Assembly: GCA_964023205.1 (NCBI GenBank) | Contig: OZ026835.1 | Coordinates: 16,078,414-16,142,413, forward strand | From: Lutraria lutraria | Lineage: Eukaryota > Mollusca > Bivalvia > Venerida > Mactridae | Reading direction: 5' to 3' | DNA: 64,000 nt | Shown here: piece by piece, positions 25,935-37,308 of the stretch | Numbering within the stretch: position 1 is the stretch's first letter | How the letters are laid out: every line of letters begins with the position of its first letter | Position numbers and translations under genes: made by a program | The notes under the pieces: model-generated | The model's database searches: none | The model's input: only the letters and a program-made list of their open reading frames with translations | What the model was told of the DNA's origin: nothing

Positions 25935-27165
25935 AAACGGCAACGGGGTCTGCTCCCGCAGTCGACTCAATATTAAGCACGTGAGCACTTAAAGAACACA
26001 CGAGTAATTATATTACCAAGGAGAATAACACATGACAACAAAATCTGAAAGTTAAAGATGATACAATATTTATTTAAACAAGAAAATATACAATTAAATC
26101 ATAGAAAGAAATACATGTAGAAGTCTATGCTCATCTGTTTTTCTATTCCTTGAGCCAGGGTTAATTTGTATGGTTGGAGGTCTGTGATTCGTCTATGCAG
26201 GATAGTAAATAATATATATCTGGTCTACATCTGAACTAAATGTTGACCATGTAGGAACTTAAATCACGGATGTGATTCAAATATAAATGTGTCTTTGACT
26301 TATGTTGGTAAAGTTCTACTTGTAAAATCACGGATGTGATTTTAAATAGAGGTATTAAGTAAATGCCAAAATGATTAAACACTGACAAAATCACGGATAT
26401 TTCTGGGTAAAATTATGTCTGGAATATCTGTAGAGATGAATGTAATATCACGGTATGGTTTGTGATATATCTATGCTTGGAATTTATAAATCTTGTTATG
26501 GGTTCTAGTTGTGTGTATTTAGTTTCACAATGTAAACAGGAATCCAAAATAAACTAGGCCTACCTAAGTATATTTTGGCAAAAATAGGCTAAATCTTAAG
26601 AACTGGATATATTATAGACTTCTATACCTTTCTGGTAAAAGGGGAGACTTGCATGATCGGAGTAGTAAATTGTCTCTGGATTCTGCCTGGTAGCGGCGAG
26701 CGTGTTATGTCAGTGGTGGTTAGGCCTGGTACTGACGCCAAAGCTTTGTCGGACGCGGTATGCATAGTATTTGAACGCGCGCGCGCTGATGACGCCACTC
26801 TCCAAAATTCCGATAAAAATCCGGATTCGCCGAGTGACGTAATATAGTGGATTTATCCTGGCACCCTAATCGGTATCTCGGACATGTTGATCATAAGGAT
26901 AAAGTCCGTTATTACGCAATAGTTCGAAGTTCACGCGACAGGAAGTCGGTTAGGCATGTTTAGAAGTTGTCGTCTTTTTCTGAGAATTATGTCGATGTTT
27001 ATGGTTTATAAAGTCGTACAGGATGGTATTTCGTTGCATTCTAATAATATGACTCTGGTTCTTTGACGAACATTCACAAGATCGGTGTTTGGTCATGCTG
27101 GTATGTTGTTTTTGTTGACGAAAATGTCAAGATCCTGCGGGTTGGGTGTTGAAACAAAATGAGGC
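25935..27165. mobile_element. Unidentified insertion inside the LINE
   Basis: The reverse-transcriptase frame breaks after PEIQDIE (about 25935) and resumes at ICLMFADDD near 27180, so about 1.2 kb is foreign to the LINE. It contains spaced ATCACGG repeats (26262-26460) and a GC-rich island (26680-26830) with CGCGCGCGC. No clear terminal repeats or target duplication were found, and no coding motif. Confidence 0.5.
26262..26460. repeat. Spaced near-palindromic ATCACGGATGTGAT repeats
   Basis: ATCACGG occurs at 26263, 26327, 26390 and 26447 (spacing 64, 63 and 57 bp). The first two read AATCACGGATGTGATT, an imperfect palindrome, and the others are decayed versions. The spacers are not obviously similar. 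It lies within the LINE insertion. Confidence 0.55.
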
Positions 27166-28265
27166 TATGTCGTTACAATATAATATGTTTGATGTTTGCT
27201 GATGATGACTCTAATCTTGCTGAAACTTCTATTAAATTACAGCAACAAATTAATATTATTGATAGATTTTGCCATGATACAGGTATGGACAAAACCTTGA
27301 CAAAACAGAAGTTATTGTATTTCGGAATGGTGGACCACTCCGTAATTACGTGCTTTGGTTTTATCGTGGCCAACAGATTAAGGTTACTGAAAATTATAAA
27401 TACATGGGCCTCTTGCTTACCTCTCGTCTATCTTGGTCTTCAGCTCAGGAAAAAATAGCCACTCAGGCTCAGAAAGCCATTTTATCTATCAGATCCTATC
27501 AATAACCGTTTCCATGGTTTCTTTAATATTTCACAAATGTTTAAAATCGTATGCTATGGTGAAGCCAATTTTATGTTACGTACGGCTCCCAAGTTTGGGA
27601 TAAGAACATGCTAGTTCTACTGAATATGTGCATAATACGTTTTGTAGAAGTCTCCTCCATGTACGTAAATCTACTAATACATGTATGGTTCTAGGTGATT
27701 GTGGAAGACTACCATTATGTCGTTACAATATAATATGTTTGATGTTTGCTGATGATGACTCTAATCTTGCTGAAACTTCTATTAAATTACAGCAACAAAT
27801 TAATATTATTGATAGATTTTGCCATGATACAGGTATGGACAAAACCTTGACAAAACAGAAGTTATTGTATTTCGGAATGGTGGACCACTCCGTAATTACG
27901 TGCTTTGGTTTTATCGTGGCCAACAGATTAAGGTTACTGAAAATTATAAATACACGGGCCTCTTGCTTACCTCTCGTCTATCTTGGTCTTCAGCTCAGGA
28001 AAAAATAGCCACTCAGGCTCAGAAAGCCATTTTATCTATCAGATCCTATCAATAACCGTTTCCATGGTTTCTTTAATATTTCACAAATGTTTAAAATCGT
28101 ATGCTATGGTGAAGCCAATTTTATGTTACGTACGGCTCCCAAGTTTGGGATAAGAACATGCTAGTTCTACTGAATATGTGCATAATACGTTTTGTAGAAG
28201 TCTCCTCCATGTACGTAAATCTACTAATACATGTATGGTTCTAGGTGATTGTGGAAGACTACCAT
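27166..28265 (+). repeat. Near-identical 550-bp tandem duplication
   Basis: 27166-27715 and 27716-28265 are head-to-tail copies carrying reverse-transcriptase motif C and the region after it. Reading through, I found one internal difference (TACATGGGCC at about 27402 versus TACACGGGCC at about 27952) and a T/G change at the end of the unit. The second copy continues correctly into the LINE C-terminus. This is a recent duplication or an assembly artefact. Confidence 0.9.
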
Positions 28266-29060
28266 TATTTGTAACATACTATACCAATTGTATTCGCTAT
28301 TGGTGCACTCTATTAAGAATATGCCAGCTAACAGGTGTCCATGACAGTGTTATCTTATGCTTAAATCCTTAGATAACGCTGGTCGATCATGCTGGGCAGG
28401 AAAAATTAAAAACCTTTTATTTTCTTATGGATTTGGACATGCTTGGTTATCACAAGATATTGGAGATCATAATTGTTTTATTAAAATGTTTACACAAAGA
28501 GTTACTGACTGTGGTGCCCAAAATTTGCATGCTTCTATACATATAAATATTGTCATTTTAAATCATTGTTAGATGTTGAAATTTATCTTCTACTTGATAT
28601 ATCATTTAAGTTTAAATTTGCTATGTCAAAATTTAGATTATCAAATCATAAACTTAAGATTGAATCTGGTAGACAAATTGCTACAATAAAAGAAGAGAGT
28701 ATTTGTGATCATTGTTTGATAGGTTATGGTACAATTAACTCAGCTGGATTGTGAATTTCATGCTCTTTTTCATTGTTCAAAATATACAGATATAAGAAAT
28801 GAATTTTTATTTACATGGTATAAATCTGGAAGAGACCATTATGGTTTCTATTTAGTTTTGTCTACTGAACATCCAGCAACATTACATAAAATTTCAATAT
28901 ACATATACCATCTTATGCTTAAAATGTGTGAGTAAAATATAGATCTATTCTAATTATGTATATGACATAACTCTGTTTTCATGTTTTTCTATGTGTTGTT
29001 GTCATGTATTTTGGGCCGGAGGCCTTTATTTACGAAATAAATATTTCTGTTCGTTCTGTT

Positions 29061-31305
29061 AATATGAGATGCAAGAAAATGGCAACACTTTTTCCAGTGC
29101 GCCTTAACTTAATGTCTTTCTTTATTTCCATATCTAATAAACAAAATGAACTGTTTTGTTGAATCTGTTAAGTAAGATTATGCCAAAGTGTAAATTGTCG
29201 TTCGTTTAAACAAACTGTACGAGACAGATAAAGTCCCAATTTACTGATCAAGTACACAATGCATGAATGAAATCGGACCCTTATATCTGCAATACGTTAA
29301 TTATGTAAGTTCAAGTAAGGGTGAAATATCCGTTTAGTAATTAATGAAATCTTATGTGAAAAAAAGTTTTATTCATACAATTTAATAATCAAAAGCGATA
29401 CATTTACGACGTATATTACATCTGTATTAACATAGATGAACTGGTGAAGCAATATACAATAAGTTAACATGGATACATTGTTAAAAATATAATTACATTT
29501 TTATTTACATGGATAAACTGGTGAAATAATATATGATACATTTGTAAAATGGATAAACTGGTGAGTCGGAAAGACAACTTGAAAAATAACGATATTTTCA
29601 CGATGTGGTACGTGTATATAAAAGAAAAACACATTCACAAGAAGACAGAAAAAGAGGTGTTAATGTTTACTCGACCAATCCTGTTTATATTCAAATCTAA
29701 TACAAATATAACTTTGAATTATTTTAATGGAAATATCAGGTTTCGTTGTGTCTTCGTGGACCTTATAATGTTTGATTGTTATCAAAGTGTAATCTTTGGT
29801 TTATGTTGTTAAAGCAATACATATTTGGCAAAGTGCTGCTGGTTATTAAAATATGTTCGTTAATTCGTACTCAGATTTCCCGAGCTACGACAATGTGAAG
29901 TTATGTCCCCTGTTTTATCTACTTCTTGAACATTTAGTTGTACGTGTATTCCTTAAGACTGGTATAAATTCATTGCTGTCTCTTGACGATATAACCCTTA
30001 TTTAGTATCTATTTGCCGATTGACATTATAATGAATGATATGCTACCTGATGTTATTAATAAAAGACTATAAATGGAACAAATTAGAAATATGACATGTG
30101 CTCCTATGTCAATGTTATATTTACACAAAAGGTGTGTGTAAATTGAAACATATCAAGCAAAACTGGCTTGGCCACAGACAGATAGCGATAATTATGTTAT
30201 AATCATTTGTACATACACAATTTCATAAACACAATGCATTTTTTTCATACAATATATGCTTCATGTAAAGGTATACAAAACAACTAATCACAGAGCAAAT
30301 GACTTCAAGAACGTTAGTCTGCTGTATATTATCGGCTTGTGTACAAAACTACGACATACTACAAGTTATATCAATGAATTATTATGAGTTATATCATGAA
30401 ATCTGTTATATTTGATGATAAAATGAAACCCATCTTCTACGTCACGACTCCCACACAACTAAAACTCCATAACTTCTATGCTTTCTCTCCCATATCTACC
30501 AGTCTTCTTAAACTAAGAGAAGAAATTAAAATCTTTGTTTATACAGTGCCTCCATTTTTTACACATAACAAGATTTATGTATTTGTCTTTCCCGAATGTG
30601 TCTTTAAAGTGAAAATAATAAATATTGAATACATTGTTTCATACATTTGGATGGAATCAATCTATTTACTCTTATTTTAAAACAATTTATAAAAAAGTTC
30701 ACATAGATATATCTTGTGGATTTCTCCAATCATTTGAAAAAAAACAACAACAACATAGTCGTCTAACTTTTTTAACCATCCATTTTCACACCCATCTTAT
30801 AAACGATTGTATACATCTTTTAGTATAACATTTTCAGCATGAATCAACATTGACCAATATTTAGTAATCCGTACGTATCCATTAGTATAATAATTATTAT
30901 ATTGGGTAACGACCAAGTTCGCCATGAACAGCGTCGTTACCGCTAGTAAAAACAACTGAATAATAACAAACAAATGAACGTAATTTATTCAGCATTGTAA
31001 TTAAATAACTATTTGAAAAGCACCTATAAAATCGGATTTTTATTCTTACTTGTTCAGAATCGATAAAACTGTAAATTTGTTACAAAAGTAACACATTTGT
31101 TAAAAACAATTTGGCACCAATTAAAAAAGGACTGTATTAAATCGCTTGCACTTCACTGCTTTTGACAACTAACTAGTCTCATCATTTATAATTGTCAGAT
31201 GAATTCAATGACATTGAACAATATATATTCCTCATACAATCATGGCAAATCAATTGCATGAACTATTTTCAAAAATAACAATATACATTCAACAATCCAC
31301 ATGCT
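29061..31305. other. Stretch without recognised gene
   Basis: AT-rich DNA between the LINE 3' end and the Harbinger-like element. Frames at 29549 and 30384 show no motifs or flanking splice sites. A repeated ACATGGATAAACTGGTGAA-like phrase near 29430-29560 is the only structure noted. Confidence 0.5.
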
Positions 31306-32933
31306 GGGCCCCGTTCTATCAACATTGCGTAACTTACGTCGAAACGTAAGCGTAAGTTTACGTCAATATTTACGCTTTAGTCGTAAAGTGTTCTACGACG
31401 GAGCACTGAAAACGTGTAAATAACGAATGCGTAACTTTTTGCGTAAGTGAGGAATCGTCGAGACGCAGTCTAAAAGCACTTGTTGACCTACGACCCGTGA
31501 CGTCAAAATCGCGCTTTCTATCAATATTAGCGGATGAAATCAATGTCAGAATTAAATAAATAACAAATTTGATGATTTCTTAGAGAGGGAGAGCTTCACT
31601 GGACAATATTAATTCAAACCTTTCAAAGGTATGGAAGCTAACAATTTTTACTCAACCAGACAACACTGCATCGCATTGATACATCGATTGAGAAAGTGCA
31701 TAACTTTAGTTCTTTTTCTACCGCATGTCATTAAAATTTTGAAACAAGGTCAACTATAACATAATAGACAGTTACGTGCACAACCACAGACACCATCAAG
31801 TACATACATGCAGTACATTTAATTATCATATGAATTTTAACAACTTTTCGTACTTAATTCAACTACCCTGGTGCTGTATATAATTTAAATTATGCAGTTT
31901 ATCTACATGTTCAGGGGCATAGCCTGCCCTAAAATAATGTGTAGGCACCTTTCTAGGGGGGGGGGGGGGGGGGGGGTTCACTGTAGTTAACGGGAGACCG
32001 ATTCTTCGGGGGCATTTTCCGGGCATGCTTTAGCGTAAAAATATTGCATTTTTTTCCTTGCTAGATTTATTTATTTTGAGTTTTCAATTACTAGTATCAA
32101 ATGATTTTCCACGAAAGTTGCATCAGTTTAGTATAGTTAGTACTACATATACGTTGACATTAATAGAGGCCACAAATGAACTTCCCATTTACTCATCTAT
32201 GATTCCGCCAGATTTCTATTCAACCGGGCCCCACCTCCTTCATTTCTTATTGCGTTTTTGTCATTAAAAAAAAATAATTTTTTTTTCATCATGTGTCTAC
32301 AGTGCCTACAGGAAGCTACGCCAGTGATGTTAACTTACTGGATTCAAGGCAAATATGCTTACAAAATTAATAGATCCGGTAATTGTTAAATTATGTATGA
32401 AGACCTCTAATCAATCTTTACTCGATGTGCTATTCAAATGATGTAATGCACATTTACGACAAATGAAATTAATATATTAATCGACTTGGCTATTGAGGGT
32501 ATTCACAGAAATGTGGATTTTGAAGGAAGGTTGAATATTAATAAATGTATGACAAGTGATGTTTTTTTAATAAATACAGTTTTGTCTGATAATCCAACAT
32601 TTCTTGCTGACCTTTAGATATACAAATTGATAGGAACGAAAGTAATTTCAATGATGACTTTCAAAAGTCTGTCATATTTGTGGCTGTAATACCTCCTAAA
32701 TTGGACGCGGGACTCGCCATTTAAAAAAATGATAGACGCGGGACCTGGCGGAAAAATAAAAGGGACACGGGACTCGGAGCGGGTTTTACAGTCCAATATA
32801 TGGTGCAGTCTTGTCAGTGTGGCTAAATAATCTTATTATTTCGTTATGTGCATGTAGCGTAATGTTTAACACTGAATGGGTTGCCTGCATATATAATTAT
32901 TTAAAGCGTAAGTACGTTGATAAAACGGGGCCC
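31306..32933. mobile_element. Non-autonomous Harbinger-like element, 1.6 kb
   Basis: The left end GGGCCCCGTTCTATCAACAT and right end (reverse complement) GGGCCCCGTTTTATCAACGT form a 20-bp terminal inverted repeat with two mismatches. The left interior is rich in TTACG/CGTAA motifs, as in the intact Harbinger at 45599-52115, whose ends are similar in layout (GGGTACTGTTTTACTAACAT). No transposase is encoded. No clear 3-bp target duplication was seen. The interior holds a 21-base G run and a further inverted pair near 31916-31950 / 32302-32322. Confidence 0.6.
31956..31976 (+). repeat. Homopolymer run of 21 G
   Basis: An uninterrupted G tract inside the 31306-32933 element. It is a probable site of length variation and sequencing error. 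Confidence 0.9.
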
Positions 32934-33305
32934 TGAACTGATAAAAAAACAAGAACATTTAGTTTGCAGTAACTTAGAAATCGTTTTTTACTATGTACCC
33001 AAGGGCTTCCACGTGAATGGCTGAAAAATAACAAAAGTATATTATATAATCAAAAGTGGAGTAGCTCTACGTCAAACTTGATCCTGACATTTGGACGAAT
33101 TTTTGTCCCATTTTTGTAATTTATCGGAAGTCTGAAAACCAGAATTTTCAGAAAACCGGACTTTTGGCCGAGTCCGGGGTTGCGCTGTTTACGGCACTGA
33201 TCGAAACTGATTCCAATCATTTGACAGTGAACAATGATTCTGTTTAATATTATAATACTTGATGTTGCGAAACTCAGCTTAAACCTTAGAAATACAAGTA
33301 CTTAC

Positions 33306-34291
33306 GATCTTCCTCGTTGTCTGACTTTTTTCATCGGTAGTTAAAAACGCTTTAATGCAATCATATATGTACACAAACTGATCATGTTATATGTACAAAG
33401 TCACATATATCAAACGTTTGAAATGCATTGTCCATCGATATAAAAGAGCGCAAAATTTATCTTTTGATTCTTGGAAGTACCGCATCAATTTTCGATTTTC
33501 AAAATCAAATCGATATCCTTTGATCTTTTTATGTTCACCGATCCATTAAAAACCAAATGAATAGGTGTCAATAAACCGATGGATTAAGACGTAAAATAGA
33601 CTGGTTTACGTGTACTTCACTAACAAAATATTGTTTTTCTTCACTTGCCAGATAGTCAAGAGAAAATATCAAAGAAGTAAAATATTTCATCCTACATAAT
33701 GCATATACCTCAGTCTGAACCATGTTCTGCTGTATTTTCTCATTTCTAGTACAAGACTGAAGATGTCCACCTCGTCATGATCCCGTATATGTTGTAGTAA
33801 GGTATCAACAGCTATGAATGTCGCCGTCCTACCTACACCGGCACTATGTTACAGAAATAAAGTTTACCAAATTTTACAGACAGAAATACAAACTGATGCA
33901 AGAGGCAAAATACACCTTTTAATTCTAATTTTCTCATTAAGAAAAAAGCATTACCTTTATAGCAAGTTGCGTGAGGTTACTGTCACCGAAAATTGATTCA
34001 ATATAAAAACAGAAAAAGCAGCTATTAACAGTTCACTATGTTTTAAGACATTATTGACTGTATGAAGAAGTTTGACATATATAGTAAATGAACTCAGGAC
34101 GGTAATATCTTAAATGTGTTAGTATACCTGCCATGGACAATCATTGGCCCAGACGAACTTGTTCTCATTTCTTTTCTCATGTTCTTTTTTATTTTTTTTA
34201 CGAAGTCTAACAATAAGTCCGGTGAATCGGGACAGCCCCCATCTGACCATTTCAAATAACGGAATTGCCAAACTTTTCTTTGCTCTTCATT
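33306..34291 (-). pseudogene. Degenerate catalytic end of the phosphatase domain
   Basis: Exon 34291-34128 reads [19 protein letters not shown], where the family has WPDHG, and ends VHG-S across the intron. The family motif is HCSAGxGRT, so the nucleophilic Cys codon (34130-34132) is GGC, Gly. Exon 33843-33709 continues [18 protein letters not shown] but has 135 nt, one short of the 136 needed for phase. The loss is near 33720-33731, just before MVQTE. The next exon encodes [13 protein letters not shown] from 33383, but the two bases before GATCAG on the minus strand are AT instead of AG, so the natural acceptor is lost. A cryptic CAG six bases inside remains. Confidence 0.8.
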
Positions 34292-37242
34292 CTATAAATC
34301 AAGTATGCATGTACATATAACGAGTGAATCTGTGTTCTTGCAATTTAACAGGAAATTAAATAGGAATGCCCTATCAGACATTCTTACAATACAACAAGAT
34401 AGCTGTTTAACTGACTGTACATCATACTTGCCAAAGATTGACAATCAGATATCAAGTGATGATGTCAATATCATGTCACCATACATAAGCACACTATGTC
34501 CAATCTACATCGAAACCAAAATACATGATAATCATGGGCACGTTTTTATAACTAAATCCTTTCACGAACAATACAATCAAGAAATACTATGTGTTTTTTT
34601 TGTTACTACATGTATTTAAATCTAGAGCATTTAAACTGTATCACCTGCAGTGAACTAGTAATAGACCTTTTGGAAAAGGTGACCTGTGGTGTCGTGAATT
34701 GTTTCTAGACCAGTTTCTATTTCAACAACCAAAATTTGGCCGTTGTATACAATGAAAGTGTTTTACTTTCCGAACTTTACTCCCCAACATAAAATGAAAC
34801 ACAGTTTCCAACTAAAACTATCACTATTCTTCATTACACAACATCAAACTAAGGTGCTCCATATGTTTGTTTGTAAGTTCCTATTGCTGAACAACACGAC
34901 TCGTATCTATATATATACTGATATACGCTTCTAATTTGTAGGTTTTTGGTAATAACTGCAAAAGTTTAAGCTTGGTAGTTATGAAACATCATTTTCACAC
35001 GTTTGTAAGCATAAGAGTCTGTAAATATTACAGAAAACCAAAGTGGCGGTTTAGAAATATGTACCTGTATATCATGACTACTTCCTAGACAGACATGTAT
35101 CCCTATATTATTATGTATACCTTGTTGTGAATACCTACCAATTCTATTTCAGTTATTCTGATCGTACAGTCTGAAAAATTGGACTCTGTTAATACGGATA
35201 CAAGGAGAAAACCATAGTATATAGACTCAGATACATCTGGCCAATATTTATCACACATTTGCTGAAATACAAAAAAGGTAAAAAAAATCAAGCACAAATC
35301 CAAAGTTCAAGAATTCGAACGCTATACTAATATACATGTATGTAATTAAGATACATGCCGATTAATCTTATCAGAAAAACTTCAATTTCCCATTTATGGA
35401 CACTTCGAAACGTGTCCTTATTCGATATGCGCTCTAAAGGGACGATGACTGCATGTAGTGAACAATAATGTATGTTGGCATTTCGGCAAACTCAGGACCA
35501 CATACATTGTCGCTGCTTTATGACGTGACCGATAAATTAATTTGGCATGTTGTATAATTTAAACTTAAATTTTTACTAATGCTACTGAATGAGAGTTGTA
35601 TAAACACTTGAGCACTCGTAGATACTCGACCTTGTACTTGATCAATGTTCTCTTTCGTTCAGTAACAGAAACATTAATTACTCTGTCATATAAGATAATA
35701 TTTGTTCCTTTCCTCTCTAAATGAAAGTGGTAGTGTTAGCAGAATATGTCTATTATTTATGTATACATGTTTATAAATGTATGTATTACCATTCCATTCT
35801 CCATCAGATTAGTGAACATAACAATTCTATCGACATTTTGTTCCCACACCATACGCCAGAAATCATCGAAGGTTGAATGCATGGGTCCTTGGGTAGCAAT
35901 ATATTCCTGTTGTAATGTGTATCCCTGTAAGAAAGTTTTTTCAATGTTTTCTCTTTTCATACGCCAATGTTTGATTTTGTAACATGTATTTATTTTGTAT
36001 TTTGTAATTTGTAAAATCAAAATGTCATATTGCTAGTCCATCAAATGTATACTTAAGGACAAAAGTATTGTCTCGGCTGGGGTTTCCGTGATTACTTTAA
36101 AACCAGCAAAGCTACGTCTCCATAATTTAGCTTACTCTATAGCGTGTTACCTTGAAACGGGTTTAGCATGTTGTATCATTGAATGACTCTTTCCAATGGT
36201 ACCATTTTTATCAGTATACGCTTATAAACAGAAAAAAAGTATTTTACATTTTTTGTAGACCGGACAAGACTTATGTCCATAAATGTATATACATGTTCTA
36301 GATGATACATTGGCCAATCACATGCTAGTACTTTCAACAGTTCTACAATTGATGAAATATTTACCGGAATATAGTTTGCATTGATGTAATCAGAGCCTTC
36401 CATATCGTCCAATGGTCTAAGCTTCACCCTCGAATGATCAACTGAAATTTGTTCCACATTTACCAGTGAACTAAATGAATGATGTTGATTAATGATTATT
36501 ATTGACAGAAAGCTATCTAGAATGTCTTAATTAATTAAGCTAGGATACAAGTCATGTTGAATAAAAAAATAAGATAAATGAGAGTCTGCTTTATTTATCA
36601 ATTCAAAGTAAAGGTTGTTTATCATAGTGTCACCCCCTTTGAAAAGGCCAGCTAAGTTTGCTCATAAGACACATATCTTTCGAACCTCCCGAATCCCTTC
36701 CCTTCTCTGTCTGGCAACTGGCTGAGATGGGCCTACGGTTACTATTATTTTACACCAAATGACCAAATAACAACAGTAAAGGCGTAAAAGGTCCCTAATC
36801 AGTTAATCTTATCAAATCTTTGACCAGTTCATCTTCGAAAACAATGTATACTTTACATGGTAGGATGGCTGTATGCCTATTCTTCGGGCAATTACATTGT
36901 GCTTCCGCGGTCGTCATTGAGTAACTAGGACTTTCCGTTTTCAATAACTGAAAAAATAGTCCTACAGAATAATGCAGGTATACACATCGAGCGTAGGGTG
37001 TGGATCGGTTGCCTAGTGGTAATGTGCTGGACTACTGATAGGGATATCTTGAGTCCAAATCTCAGCTCCCTTCACCTATTTCAGGGACGCTTTTTTAGGA
37101 TGGTGTCCTCATCCCAACTACTGATCCTAGTACTGTGTTTAGATATCAGAGGAAAGCAGGTGATGCGTATATCGTTGCTTTACATCGGGAACAATAAAAC
37201 AACAACAGGAAAACCTGTTCGAAAAATGTTTCTCTCCCCCCC

Positions 37243-37308
<66 letters not shown>

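Larger units (their letters stand above)
25070..29060 (+). pseudogene. Decayed non-LTR (LINE) retrotransposon, reverse transcriptase region to 3' end
   Basis: This is a 5'-truncated retroelement polymerase. In successive broken frames it shows SCGIDGIP (about 25297), AGFRRGYSAVDN, motif A YVDFCKAFDKINH (about 25641-25680), motif B GTRQGDKTS (about 25812), motif C MFADDD (27192 and again 27742), a YMGLLLTSRLSWSSA block, RLLHVRKST, and a C-terminal CDHC...HALFHCSKYTDIR zinc-knuckle-like end (about 28700-28800). The element stops near 29060 in GGGCCGGAGGCCTTTATTTACGAAATAAATA, typical of CR1/Jockey-type 3' ends. Several frameshifts, a 1.2-kb insertion after motif B and a 550-bp duplication make it non-functional. 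Its 5' end lies about 70-100 bp from the tRNA-Leu gene. Exact clade not determined. Confidence 0.85.

Noticed and set aside
32995..33040. Possible terminal exon after the phosphatase domain (PFTWKPLGT then stop)
   Set aside because: It has a TTTTTCAG acceptor but no family similarity and sits after a damaged exon; support is too thin.
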